Source: Sphingorhabdus rigui
GTDB lineage: Bacteria; Pseudomonadota; Alphaproteobacteria; Sphingomonadales; Sphingomonadaceae
Assembly: GCF_014196595.1 (NCBI RefSeq)
Contig: NZ_JACIEA010000001.1
Coordinates: 1,482,546 to 1,546,545 of the forward strand
Direction: 5' to 3'
DNA: 64,000 nt
Position numbers and translations under genes: made by a program. This document shows positions 17,107 to 26,278 of this stretch, in pieces. Numbering within the stretch: the stretch's first letter is position 1; each line of letters begins with the position of its first letter. The notes beneath the pieces are model-generated. The model was given only the letters and a program-made list of their open reading frames with translations, was not told the origin of the DNA and searched no databases.

Positions 17107-17580
17107 ATGACCAGTGAAACTCTCGCTTACGCAACCCTTGGCGGCTTGGCAATTGCGCTGTTGATATCAATCTACACCGACATCAGATACCGCCTTATTT
17201 TCAACAAGATAACCATCGCGATTGCGCTCGGTGCGCCATTATTCTGGCTGGCGAGTGGCGGGTTTACGCTCACCGACATCAGCGTGCACCTGCTCACCGC
17301 AGCGATTACGTTCATTGTCTTTGCGACCGCGTTCCATTTCGGGGCCATGGGTGGCGGCGATGTGAAGCTTTTTGCGGTGTTGGCATTATGGTTCCACTGG
17401 GTCGAGGTCATCCGCCTCATCTTATACGCATCGATCATCGGCGCGGTGGTCACCATTATCTTTCTTGCGATCCACAAATGGAAACGCGGCGAGGGCCGTG
17501 CGCGGATTCCCTATGGTGTGGCGATCGCGCTGTCCGGGCTTTGGATCACTGGTGAACGGATTTTTAACCATTTTACATGA
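17107..17580 (+). CDS. cpaA: prepilin peptidase CpaA/TadV (type IV-b, Tad pilus)
   Basis: Membrane aspartyl protease that removes the leader from Flp-type prepilins; 157 residues from the ATG (a GTG two codons upstream at 17101 is also possible). Several hydrophobic segments are visible. The two catalytic aspartates are in ISIYTDIRYRLIFN (first) and GAMGGGDVKLFA (second, in the GxGD signature). It heads the cpaABCDE-tadBC cluster, 44 nt before cpaB. No flp pilin gene or other pseudopilin is found beside it. Confidence 0.93.
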   Translation: MTSETLAYATLGGLAIALLISIYTDIRYRLIFNKITIAIALGAPLFWLASGGFTLTDISVHLLTAAITFIVFATAFHFGAMGGGDVKLFAVLALWFHWVEVIRLILYASIIGAVVTIIFLAIHKWKRGEGRARIPYGVAIALSGLWITGERIFNHFT

Positions 17581-17624
17581 AATAGCATGGTTCGATCAGG
17601 GGACCTTTCAGGGAACAATACGTC

Positions 17625-18644
17625 ATGGATAGGAAAAAAGTCATATTGCTGGTGGCTGCGCTTTTAATCGCGGCAGTGACCGCCCTTATGGCACGCAGCA
17701 TGTTCACCGGTGCGTCGGCACCCCCAGCGGCGGCAGCCGTCGCACCGGCCCCCGTGCCGACCGGACCCAAAGTCCTCGTCGCGACGAAGGCGTTGCCCGT
17801 TGGCACGATCATCACCGCTGACAGCGTGCGCTATCAACCATGGCCGAAAGAACTGATCGAAGCCGCCTATTTCCAAGAAGGGGACGGGGGCGCATCGATT
17901 GACAGCCTTGTGGGCACCGTCGTTCGCAACGCCGTGACCGCTGGCCAGCCACTGACCCAAGGCTCGATCGTTAAGCCCGGGGACCGCGGTTTTCTCGCCG
18001 CTGCGCTTGGACCCGGCATGCGCGCCGTAACGGTGCCAGTGTCGGCATTGACCGGTGTTGCAGGCTTTGTCTTCCCCGGTGACCGTGTTGACCTTGTGCT
18101 CACACAAAATGTCGAAGCAAGCGCTGGCCCGCCATTGAAGGTGTCCGAAACCATCGTCCGCAACCTGCGTGTGTTGGCGACCGACCAACGTTCAACCCCG
18201 TCTGTCGATGACAAGGGCAATAGCGTCGTCTCTGAATATAAATTGGTGACGATTGAAGCGACCCCGCGCATCGCCGAGAAGATTACGGTTGCGCAGTCGA
18301 TCGGCACCATCAGCCTTTCCCTGCGTTCGCTGGCCGACAACGCCGCCGAACTGGAACAAGCGCTGGCCTCGGGCGATATCAACATCCCCGAAGGTGCAAC
18401 CGCGGATCAGGAACGCGCCATCATGCGCCAGCTGACACAGCGGCCATCCGCAAGCAAAAGCAGCTATGCAACCGGCGGCGACGTCTCGCGCTTCCAACGC
18501 AGCAGCATGCCCGAACAAATGCCATTGGCGGTCGCAGCCGAACAGGCCCGCACGCAAAAGCAAGTCGAGAAAATTATGAAGGGTCCAGTGGTCCGTGTGT
18601 CGCGTGGCGGCAATGTGACCGAAATCGACATTAGCCGGAGATAA
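17625..18644 (+). CDS. cpaB: Flp pilus assembly protein CpaB/RcpC
   Basis: A 339-residue periplasmic assembly factor anchored by one N-terminal helix (VILLVAALLIAAVTALMARSMF). A SAF domain (VLVATKALPVGTIITADSVRYQPWP, about 45-75) is followed by the RcpC-type domain (GMRAVTVPVSALTGVAGFVFPGDRVDLVLTQ). It is thought to modulate the secretin channel. The Ala/Pro spacer after the helix is typical. It lies 7 nt before cpaC and is clearly in its operon. Confidence 0.94.
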   Translation: MDRKKVILLVAALLIAAVTALMARSMFTGASAPPAAAAVAPAPVPTGPKVLVATKALPVGTIITADSVRYQPWPKELIEAAYFQEGDGGASIDSLVGTVVRNAVTAGQPLTQGSIVKPGDRGFLAAALGPGMRAVTVPVSALTGVAGFVFPGDRVDLVLTQNVEASAGPPLKVSETIVRNLRVLATDQRSTPSVDDKGNSVVSEYKLVTIEATPRIAEKITVAQSIGTISLSLRSLADNAAELEQALASGDINIPEGATADQERAIMRQLTQRPSASKSSYATGGDVSRFQRSSMPEQMPLAVAAEQARTQKQVEKIMKGPVVRVSRGGNVTEIDISRR

Positions 18645-18651
18645 TAACAAC

Positions 18652-20283
18652 ATGGCACGTTTCACCACATTCAAATCGGGCCTTGCCGCCGCGGCTATGA
18701 CCGCAGCCATCGGCACGGGCACGTTGGTCGGCGCGTTGGTCGGGATGCCAACAGCAGCGTCGGCGCAATCCGCAAAAGATGGCAAGTTGCTCATCTTGTC
18801 CATCGGACGCGGGCAACAGGTCAATCTGGGTTCAAACATCACCGACGTGGTGGTCGCGGACCCCAATATCGCCGATGTCGAGGTGAAAACCGGACGCCAG
18901 ATCTACATTCTGGGCAAAGGCCCCGGCGAAACCACCGTCTACGCAACCGATGCAGCGGGCCACACAGTGTATCAGGCAACCGTCCGCGTCGGCAGCAATA
19001 TGGACTCGGTCTCGCAAATGCTGGCGCTGGCGATGCCCGATTCAAAGATCATTGTTACCACGATGAATGGCACCATCCTGCTGACAGGCACCGTCAACCA
19101 ACCCGAAGAAGCGGCGGAAGCCGAAGCTTTGGTAAAGGCGTTCACCGGCGGAAATACGCAAGTCTTAACCCGGCTGAAAAACGCAACGCCGCTGCAAATC
19201 AATTTGCAGGTCCGCATCGCGGAAGTCAGCCGGTCGCTGATGAAAGAAATTTCGGGCAACCTTAAAACCCGCGATCATGGCGGGACCGGAATTCTTGGCG
19301 GCGTGTATCAAGGACGTGATATCGCCGACATCAGTTCGGTCACGAACGTGGACAACCTTCCGGTTATCGATGCGTCGTCGGCATTTGGCCTGCCCGCAAA
19401 ATCAATATCGCTGCCGTTCAATCCAGCGACCGGACAATTTATAACAAGCCCATATACGCAGTATAAATTTAACGTTCCTGCGGGCACAAATGTGCTGGCA
19501 GCGGCTGGCCGCTTGTTTGGCATGGATGTAGCCGCTGCCTTCGATCTATCGGAAAAGGCCGGCCTCAGTTCAACCTTGGCGAACCCCAATCTGACAACGG
19601 TATCCGGCGAAACTGCGGAGTTTTTGGCAGGCGGCGCGTTCCCGGTGGTGACATCGTCGAACAATGGCACCAACGTCGAATATAAGAATTACGGCGTCAA
19701 CCTGACCTACACGCCAACGGTGTTGTCGGATGGCCGCATTTCGCTGCGGGTGCGTTCGGAGGTCTCGGATATTTCATCGCAAGGCGCAGTGCGCTTCGGC
19801 GGCCTTGAAGTGCCGGCGACTTCGACACGGATGGCCGAAACGACGGTTGAGCTTGGTTCCGGTCAAAGCATGATGATCGCTGGATTGTTAAGCAACACAA
19901 TGGGCAGCTCGGTCGACAAAATGCCTGGTGCGGGTGACCTTCCCGTGCTTGGGGCGCTTTTCAAATCCAACGGTTGGCGGCGTAACGAAACCGAACTTAT
20001 GATCGTCGTCACGCCCTATCTGGTGAAGCCCGTATCCGAAAGTCAGATTGTTTTACCGACGGATGGATTGCATTCGCCAAATGACCTTGAACGCATTTTG
20101 CTGGGCAAGGTGACAAGCGACAAGGGCGAAAAAACCCGCCCAATGCCAACGATTGCGCCAATCGTGTCCAATGGCCCCGAACTGGGATCCGTGACCGACG
20201 CACCCGCGCCGTTGGCCAAGAAAGTCAAATCGCAAGCCTCCGCGACCGGGCCAAGCGGCCCCGGTTTCAGCTTCGACAATTGA
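18652..20283 (+). CDS. cpaC: Tad pilus secretin CpaC/RcpA
   Basis: Outer-membrane channel of the Tad pilus, 543 residues. The signal peptide ends near ASAQ (about residue 39). An N-terminal pilus/BON-type domain (VNLGSNITDVVVADPNIADVEV) is followed by the secretin core (LNLTYTPTVLSDGRISLRVRSEVSDIS and the VPVLGALFKSNGWRRNETELMIVVTPYLV-type end, here LPVLGALF). The Ser/Pro-rich tail ends in GFSFDN. The stop lies 23 nt upstream of the chosen cpaD start. Confidence 0.95.
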   Translation: MARFTTFKSGLAAAAMTAAIGTGTLVGALVGMPTAASAQSAKDGKLLILSIGRGQQVNLGSNITDVVVADPNIADVEVKTGRQIYILGKGPGETTVYATDAAGHTVYQATVRVGSNMDSVSQMLALAMPDSKIIVTTMNGTILLTGTVNQPEEAAEAEALVKAFTGGNTQVLTRLKNATPLQINLQVRIAEVSRSLMKEISGNLKTRDHGGTGILGGVYQGRDIADISSVTNVDNLPVIDASSAFGLPAKSISLPFNPATGQFITSPYTQYKFNVPAGTNVLAAAGRLFGMDVAAAFDLSEKAGLSSTLANPNLTTVSGETAEFLAGGAFPVVTSSNNGTNVEYKNYGVNLTYTPTVLSDGRISLRVRSEVSDISSQGAVRFGGLEVPATSTRMAETTVELGSGQSMMIAGLLSNTMGSSVDKMPGAGDLPVLGALFKSNGWRRNETELMIVVTPYLVKPVSESQIVLPTDGLHSPNDLERILLGKVTSDKGEKTRPMPTIAPIVSNGPELGSVTDAPAPLAKKVKSQASATGPSGPGFSFDN

Positions 20284-20306
20284 CGGTCCGTTCAAGGAGA
20301 CAAGAT

Positions 20307-20897
20307 ATGCAAAAGGTAACATTCCTGATCGCTGTAAGCCTTGGCTTGGCCGGTTGCGGCACATTGCCAACCAACACATCGATGTATTCGGTGCACCAGC
20401 CCGTGGTCGAGCGCACCAATTATGCGATTGACCTTGCCTCCAACGGCGATGGCATCGCCGTTGCCGACCAGAAACGATTGAACGAATGGTTTGACGTGCT
20501 GGATCTTCGCTATGGTGACCGCATTTCCATCGATAGTGATGACAGCGATGGCAACGAAGATGCTGCGCGCGACGTGCGCGCAGTAGCGGCAGATCGCGGT
20601 ATCATAGTCACGCAGGGCGCGCCGGCAACGGCCGGCGTCATCGCCCCTGGCAACATTCGCGTTGTTGTAACGCGATCCCAAGCGTCGGTGCCGTCCTGCC
20701 CCGATCATCGCACGACGCAAAGCCAAAATTTCAATGCAGGTAACAACAGCAATTACGGCTGCGCCATGAATTCCAACCTTGCTGCCATGGTCGCCGACCC
20801 CGAAGATCTGGTGCGTGGACGCGATAACAAGCGGCTCGACAGCAACAGCGGAAAAGCAGCGGTGAACGCTTACAAGACCAAGACCGGAGGCAATTGA
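20307..20897 (+). CDS. cpaD: Tad pilus lipoprotein CpaD
   Basis: A 196-residue lipoprotein thought to act as the secretin pilotin or stabiliser. The ATG at 20307 is chosen because AAGGAGA lies about 6 nt upstream and a lipoprotein signal follows (LIAVSLGLAGC); a longer frame from 20280 lacks these. The C-terminal half has the CpaD hallmark NYGCAMNSNLAAMVADPEDLVRGR with two conserved cysteines (CPDH and YGCAM). The stop overlaps the cpaE ATG by one base (TGATG). Confidence 0.93.
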   Translation: MQKVTFLIAVSLGLAGCGTLPTNTSMYSVHQPVVERTNYAIDLASNGDGIAVADQKRLNEWFDVLDLRYGDRISIDSDDSDGNEDAARDVRAVAADRGIIVTQGAPATAGVIAPGNIRVVVTRSQASVPSCPDHRTTQSQNFNAGNNSNYGCAMNSNLAAMVADPEDLVRGRDNKRLDSNSGKAAVNAYKTKTGGN

Positions 20898-22159
20898 TGA
20901 ACGCTCCATGGAAATCCGGTGTCGCCGGAACACGTGACCCGATTAGTGCTTATGTATGCGACGACCTCACGCTTGATGCCGTACGCCGCGTGTGTGAGGA
21001 AATGGGTTGGAACCCCGACAAAGCCTATAAAGGCGGCCTGCGTAACGCCATTCAATCACTATCTGTTTCGGCAAGCCCGCAAACATTGCTGGTCGACTTG
21101 TCGGAATCGGGCGACCCAATCAGCGATATCAACAGCCTTGCTGAAGTGTGCGAGCCCGGAACAATCGTGATTGCGGTTGGTCAGGTGAACGACGTTCGCC
21201 TGTACCGCGATTTGCTGATGTCGGGACTGCAGGATTATCTGTTGAAGCCAGTTAGTCCAGATGCACTGCGCGATGCATTCGCAAATGCTCAGGCCGCGTT
21301 GAACGCACCGAAGGCGGATGACGGCAATGTTGATCGACCACATGTGTCGACCGCAGTCATTGGTACCCGCGGTGGTTCAGGCGCGTCGACCATTGCCGCA
21401 TCGCTGGCATGGACATTCTCGCAAGTGCAGGGCCATCAAACAGGCTTGCTCGACCTTGATGTCCACTTTGGCACAGCCGCGCTCGCGATGGATCTGGAAC
21501 CCGGCCGCGGGTTGACGGACGCCATCGATAACCCAAGCCGCATCGACGGGCTGTTTATCGAACGCGCCATGATCAAAGCCAATGAACGTCTATCCATCTT
21601 GTCCGCAGAAGCGCCGATGAACAGCCCGATGTTGACCGATGGATCGGCCTTTCTCCAGCTGCAGGAAGAATTCCGCGCAGCATTCGAAAACACCGTCATC
21701 GATATGCCACGCAGCATGCTGATTGCTTATCCGCACCTCATGCATGACGTGAACATTGCGGTTGTCACCACTGAATTGACGCTGGCTTCAGCGCGCGACA
21801 GCATCCGCGTTTTGGCATGGCTGAAACAGAACGCGCCACATTGCAAAGTGCTGGTTGTCGCCAACAATGTTCAATCCGCGGTCGTTGAAATCACCCGCAA
21901 GGATTTTGAAAGCACGATCGAACGCAAGATCGACCTGCTCTTGCCAGCCGATCCCAAGTCACTGACGCAAGCAGCTAAGCTGGGGCAGCCGGTTATCGAA
22001 GCCGTGCGTGGAAGCAAGTTTTCCGCTGGCATCGTAACTTTGGCCGATATGGTCGCTGGTAGCTTCGCAGAAGCCGCCGACATGGCGCCTGCAAATAGCA
22101 AAAGCAAGGCGAAGCAGAGCGCTTTTGCTGGTTTCAAGTCGATGTTGAAAAAGAAGTAA
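20897..22159 (+). CDS. cpaE: Tad pilus localisation ATPase CpaE/TadZ
   Basis: A 420-residue MinD/ParA-like protein. An atypical receiver-like N-terminal domain (about 18-135, with VGQVNDVRLYRDLLMSGLQDYLLKPV) precedes a deviant Walker A P-loop IGTRGGSGASTIAASLAW (155-172). The LDLDVHFG motif matches the Walker A' of this group. TadZ proteins place the pilus machinery at the pole. The start is the ATG overlapping the cpaD stop, with CGGAGG upstream. In most Tad loci the next gene would be cpaF; here tadB follows after only 40 nt. Confidence 0.94.
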   Translation: MNAPWKSGVAGTRDPISAYVCDDLTLDAVRRVCEEMGWNPDKAYKGGLRNAIQSLSVSASPQTLLVDLSESGDPISDINSLAEVCEPGTIVIAVGQVNDVRLYRDLLMSGLQDYLLKPVSPDALRDAFANAQAALNAPKADDGNVDRPHVSTAVIGTRGGSGASTIAASLAWTFSQVQGHQTGLLDLDVHFGTAALAMDLEPGRGLTDAIDNPSRIDGLFIERAMIKANERLSILSAEAPMNSPMLTDGSAFLQLQEEFRAAFENTVIDMPRSMLIAYPHLMHDVNIAVVTTELTLASARDSIRVLAWLKQNAPHCKVLVVANNVQSAVVEITRKDFESTIERKIDLLLPADPKSLTQAAKLGQPVIEAVRGSKFSAGIVTLADMVAGSFAEAADMAPANSKSKAKQSAFAGFKSMLKKK

Positions 22160-22199
22160 CTCCGGCATGCGTCCACCCTAGGCATAGGTAACAGAGCGA

Positions 22200-23168
22200 A
22201 TGACATTGCAGACTTTGATAATCGCCGTTGGAACAATATTGTTCTTTGTTCTGGTGGCACTCGCCTTCGCAGGACCCAATACCGGCAAGGCGACGACACG
22301 CCGTCTTGGCGCTGTCAAAATACGCCATTCGGACAGTGCCGATGCGCGCGTGGAGCAGCAAATGCGCAAGGTGGTTGCTGCGCGCCGTCCGCTCATTTTC
22401 GTCGATGGCCAGCATATAAACTACATCGACAAGCTTCGCCTGCGACTGGCGCAAACCGGTAAGAAATGGACGTTGCAGCAATATCTATACGCCTCAGGCG
22501 GACTTGCTTTTGTCATTATGGCTATTCTCTTACTTAAAGGCGTATCTTTTCTTGTCGGCGTTTTTAGCGGGCTACTGATCGGCGCAGGTTTGCCACATAT
22601 GGTCATCAATTTCCTGATGGCGCGGCGCATCAAAAACTTCAGCACGAACTTTCCAGACGCCATCGAACTTTTGGTGCGTGGCTTGAAGTCAGGCATGCCC
22701 GTGAGCGAAACGCTAAGCGTGATCGCAAAGGAAATTGCTGGCCCCGTAGGCGAAGAATTCAAGCTGGTCGTCGAGAAAATCAAAATCGGCAAAAGCATGG
22801 AAGATGCTCTGCAGGAAACGGCGGAGCGGCTTGGCACCCCGGAATTCCAATTTTTCGTGATTACCTTGGCCATCCAGCGTGAGACAGGCGGCAACTTGGC
22901 CGAAACACTCGCCAGCCTTGCGGATGTTTTGCGAAAGCGTGCGCAGATGAAGCTCAAAATTCGCGCAATGTCATCTGAGTCTAAGGCATCAGCCTATATC
23001 GTTGGTTCTTTGCCGTTTTTCGTGTTCGGCATGGTCTGGATGATTAACCAAGAATATCTCGCAGGCTTCTTTTACGAACCACGTTTGATGATCGCCGGTG
23101 TCGTCGGTGCCGTGTGGATGGCAATCGGCGCCTTCATAATGGCCAAAATGGTCAATTTCGAAATTTAA
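22200..23168 (+). CDS. tadB: Tad pilus inner-membrane platform protein TadB
   Basis: A 322-residue T2SSF-domain protein of the Tad export platform. An N-terminal membrane helix, a basic linker, a hydrophobic pair (FVIMAILLLKGVSFLVGVFSGLLIGAGLP), then the cytoplasmic T2SSF domain (FPDAIELLVRGLKSGMPVSETLSVIAKE and RETGGNLAETLASLADVLRKR), and two C-terminal helices. TadB normally works with TadC and is driven by the CpaF ATPase. It lies 21 nt before tadC. Confidence 0.94.
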   Translation: MTLQTLIIAVGTILFFVLVALAFAGPNTGKATTRRLGAVKIRHSDSADARVEQQMRKVVAARRPLIFVDGQHINYIDKLRLRLAQTGKKWTLQQYLYASGGLAFVIMAILLLKGVSFLVGVFSGLLIGAGLPHMVINFLMARRIKNFSTNFPDAIELLVRGLKSGMPVSETLSVIAKEIAGPVGEEFKLVVEKIKIGKSMEDALQETAERLGTPEFQFFVITLAIQRETGGNLAETLASLADVLRKRAQMKLKIRAMSSESKASAYIVGSLPFFVFGMVWMINQEYLAGFFYEPRLMIAGVVGAVWMAIGAFIMAKMVNFEI

Positions 23169-23189
23169 GTTGAAGGCAGGATAGCAAAA

Positions 23190-24185
23190 ATGACCAATCC
23201 GGGTGGACCTCAACTTTTGGGCATGGACGCCGTATGGGTCGCGACATTTCTCTCCGTCGTGGCGTGCATGGCGGTCATAATTGCCATATACTCGGCAGCC
23301 ACCGTCCGCGACCCCATGGGCAAGCGCGTGAAGGCATTGAACGAGCGTCGGGAGCAGCTAAAAGCCGGCATCACCGCGACAACATCGAAAAAGCGCGCCA
23401 AGCTTGTCCGCAAGACCGAAACTACGGACAGAATGCGCCAGCTACTGTCAAAGCTTCAGGTTTTGCAGGAAGATCAGGTCAAGGCTATCCAGCAACGGCT
23501 CGCACAAGCGGGCATCCGCCGTAAAGAACTCGCCGTGACCGTTATCTTTAGCCGCATGGTGCTGCCGATCATTTTCGGTGGTGGAGTCGGCCTTTGGATT
23601 TATGTTCTGGGCGGCGTGCCCGACTGGAGCGCGATGAAGAAATTTGGTGCGTTCGCAGCGGCGACGATTTTGAGTTACAAGGCCGCTGACCTTTACCTGA
23701 CGAACTTGGTGACGAAACGCACCGATGCCATCCGCAAAGGTCTTCCCGACGCGCTCGACTTGCTCGTCATTTGCGCAGAGGCTGGCTTGACCGTCGATAC
23801 CGCGTTCAACCGCGTGGCAAAGGAGCTGGGCCGGGGCTATCCCGAATTGGGCGATGAATTTGCGCTCACCGCAATTGAGCTGGGTTTTTTAACCGAACGC
23901 CGCACCGCGTTCGAAAATCTGGCGTACCGTGTCAATTTGGACTCGATCCGGGGCGTTGTCACAACCATGATTCAGACCGAAAAATATGGTACGCCATTGG
24001 CATCGGCATTGCGCGTATTGTCTGCCGAATTCCGGAACGACCGCATGATGCGCGCCGAAGAAAAAGCCGCACGTTTGCCCGCTATTATGACGGTGCCGCT
24101 GATCCTTTTCATTCTTCCGACGCTGTTCATCGTTATCATAGGGCCAGCCGCCTGCAGACTTGGCGACGCGTTTTCGAAACAGTGA
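23190..24185 (+). CDS. tadC: Tad pilus inner-membrane platform protein TadC
   Basis: A 331-residue partner of TadB with the same T2SSF fold (GLPDALDLLVICAEAGLTVDTAFNRVAKE and TEKYGTPLASALRVLSAEFRNDRMMRAEEKAARLP), two helices at the N-terminal side and a C-terminal helix (LILFILPTLFIVIIGPA). It is the last gene of the cluster; tadD, tadE or tadG do not follow, because the next gene is convergent and metabolic. Confidence 0.94.
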   Translation: MTNPGGPQLLGMDAVWVATFLSVVACMAVIIAIYSAATVRDPMGKRVKALNERREQLKAGITATTSKKRAKLVRKTETTDRMRQLLSKLQVLQEDQVKAIQQRLAQAGIRRKELAVTVIFSRMVLPIIFGGGVGLWIYVLGGVPDWSAMKKFGAFAAATILSYKAADLYLTNLVTKRTDAIRKGLPDALDLLVICAEAGLTVDTAFNRVAKELGRGYPELGDEFALTAIELGFLTERRTAFENLAYRVNLDSIRGVVTTMIQTEKYGTPLASALRVLSAEFRNDRMMRAEEKAARLPAIMTVPLILFILPTLFIVIIGPAACRLGDAFSKQ

Positions 24186-24210
24186 ACGGGGCGGCGTGGC
24201 GCCGTCCCCT

Positions 24211-25218
24211 TCAGCCCAAGCGAACGGTCTGTTCGATGGCACCGAATATACTGTGACCAGCGTCGTCGCGGACTTCGATGCGGACAATGTCCCCATCTTG
24301 CAAGAATGGCGTGGTCATTTCGCCCGTCGCGATTTTTTCGACCATGCGCACTTCGGCAAGACAGCTGTAGCCAAGCCCGCCGTCGGCGACGGGACGACCA
24401 GGGCCACCATCGGCATCGCGGTTGGACACTGTGCCTGAACCGATAATCGACCCTGCCCCCAAATTGCGCGTCTTTGCCAGATGCGCAATCAAGACACCGA
24501 AATCGAATGTGCAGTCATCCGACGCCACGGCCCGGCCAAATGGCGCGCCGTTCAGATCGACATTCAATGTCCGGTGCAGCTTACCGCCCTGCCAATAGGC
24601 CCCAAGGCTGTCAGGCGTTACAAACACCGGCGACAAAGCGCTGGCGGGTTTAGACTGCACAAAGCCAAAGCCTTTTTCCAGTTCGGCAGGGATCAGATTG
24701 CGCAGCGACACGTCGTTCACAAGTCCAACAAGCTTGATATGCGCCAGTGCGTCTGCCGCCTGCGTGCCCTTTGGCACATCGCCGGTGACGACAACGATTT
24801 CGGCCTCCAAATCGCAACCCCATGCCGGATCAGCGAGCAGGATATCATCGCGCGCACCCATAAATTCGTCGGACCCGCCCTGATACATCAACGGATCATG
24901 CCAAAAGCTTTCGGGCAAGGCCGCGCCGCGCGCCTTTCGGACCAGTTCGACATGATTGACATAGGCCGAACCGTCGGCCCACTGATATGCGCGCGGCAGC
25001 GGGGCGGCGGCGTCATGTTCGTGGAAGCGTTCGCGCGGAATGACGGCATGTTCCAGATCGGTCGCCAATGCCTCAAGCCGCGGCGCAATATGGTCCCAGT
25101 CATCCAGCGCGGCCTGCAATGTCGGCGCGATATGCGCTGCGTCGGCGTACCAAGCGAGATCATTGGAAACGACAACAAGATGACCGTCACGACCCGACTT
25201 TAATGATGCAAGTTTCAT
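24211..25218 (-). CDS. fumarylacetoacetate hydrolase-family protein
   Basis: A 335-residue FAH-superfamily enzyme. The ATG at 25218 has GGAGAG 5 nt upstream; the frame is open to 25245. The metal-binding acids are in DLEAEIVVVTGDVP, and the domain core has LVGLVNDVSLRNLIPAE and GSGTVSNRDADGGPG, with a C-terminal LQDGDIVRIEV. In the homogentisate branch, fumarylacetoacetase splits fumarylacetoacetate to fumarate and acetoacetate; the nearby maiA supports this role. At 335 residues it is shorter than eukaryotic-type fumarylacetoacetase (about 420), so other FAH reactions remain possible. Confidence 0.85.
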   Translation of the reverse strand: MKLASLKSGRDGHLVVVSNDLAWYADAAHIAPTLQAALDDWDHIAPRLEALATDLEHAVIPRERFHEHDAAAPLPRAYQWADGSAYVNHVELVRKARGAALPESFWHDPLMYQGGSDEFMGARDDILLADPAWGCDLEAEIVVVTGDVPKGTQAADALAHIKLVGLVNDVSLRNLIPAELEKGFGFVQSKPASALSPVFVTPDSLGAYWQGGKLHRTLNVDLNGAPFGRAVASDDCTFDFGVLIAHLAKTRNLGAGSIIGSGTVSNRDADGGPGRPVADGGLGYSCLAEVRMVEKIATGEMTTPFLQDGDIVRIEVRDDAGHSIFGAIEQTVRLG

Positions 25219-25297
25219 AATCGCTCTCCTGCTTTTGACCATCATGCAACGATATTACTGTTGCGGCAACCGCGCCTGTGCGTTTAGACATAGGCGC

Positions 25298-26278
25298 ATG
25301 GGATTGGGGCTCGCCAAAATGCGAATGTTTCAAGCAAGTGCCTTGGCGCTTTCCCTGTTTGTCTCCGGATCAGCGTTCAGCCAGCAGCAGACCTTTAGCA
25401 CCGCCGAGGCCGGGAAAAATGGCTGGGCGATGGAGCAAAACCGTTCTGCCAGCTGGTATCTGTCGCAACACACGCGCCTTACCACCGCGATAGCCAGCTT
25501 GCAGCCACAAAAGCCCGGTGTCGTCGATGCCTATGTCGTCTCGATTGGGCTCGACTCCGACGCCGTGTTCGGACGGGAATCGGCTGAAGCGGCAAAGGTT
25601 CTCGCGCGCCGCTATGGCGCAACGGGCAAAACGCTTTTCCTCGCCGCTGGCGCCGACGATGCGCCATCGGGCGCGCCGCAGGGTTCGCCATCCAATCTGG
25701 CGGTCGCGCTGGCCGCGGTTGCAGGCAAAATGGATCTAAAGGAAGACGTGCTGATTTTATTCGCCACCAGCCATGGCGACCCCGTTTCGGGACTTGCCTA
25801 TCGTGACGGGAACGATGGCGTCGGCATGATTGCGCCGCAGCGATTGTCCGCGCTGCTTGATGGCGTGGGCATTCACCGCCGCATGGTGCTGCTCTCCGCT
25901 TGCTATTCAGGGATATTCATTCCGTTGCTGACCAATGATCAGACCGTCATTGTGACCGCGGCATCGTCGCAACGCACATCGTTCGGCTGCGCACCGGGCA
26001 ATGACTGGACCTTTTTCGGCGACGCTTTGGTGAACAATGGCTTACGCAAGCCGCAGAAATTTGATGATGCGGTTGCCGAGGCGGTTCAGCTGATTTCCCG
26101 ATGGGAAAATATGTTGAAGCTTATGCCGTCCCGGCCACAGGTCTTTGTAGGCGAGAATGCGCATGTCTGGCTTGATGCGCTGGAAGTCAAAATGCCCAAG
26201 ACCGAAACCCCGAAAATGGGCCGGCCCGCAATCTCCGCCGATTACGAGCCTGCGAGCGACGCTAACCCAACTCGATGA
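25298..26278 (+). CDS. secreted C13-type (legumain-like) cysteine peptidase
   Basis: A 326-residue exported protein. The N-terminus (to about residue 28) is a signal peptide ending SAFSQQQ. An alternative start seven codons later at 25319 also gives a signal peptide. The catalytic His is in ILFATSHGDP (H159) and the Cys in VLLSACYSGIFIPLL (C202), with a beta-strand before each, the layout of the peptidase C13/caspase-like clan. Bacterial members are poorly characterised. It diverges from the FAH gene (79 nt between the starts) and ends 17 nt inside the convergent MarR gene. Confidence 0.82.
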   Translation: MGLGLAKMRMFQASALALSLFVSGSAFSQQQTFSTAEAGKNGWAMEQNRSASWYLSQHTRLTTAIASLQPQKPGVVDAYVVSIGLDSDAVFGRESAEAAKVLARRYGATGKTLFLAAGADDAPSGAPQGSPSNLAVALAAVAGKMDLKEDVLILFATSHGDPVSGLAYRDGNDGVGMIAPQRLSALLDGVGIHRRMVLLSACYSGIFIPLLTNDQTVIVTAASSQRTSFGCAPGNDWTFFGDALVNNGLRKPQKFDDAVAEAVQLISRWENMLKLMPSRPQVFVGENAHVWLDALEVKMPKTETPKMGRPAISADYEPASDANPTR

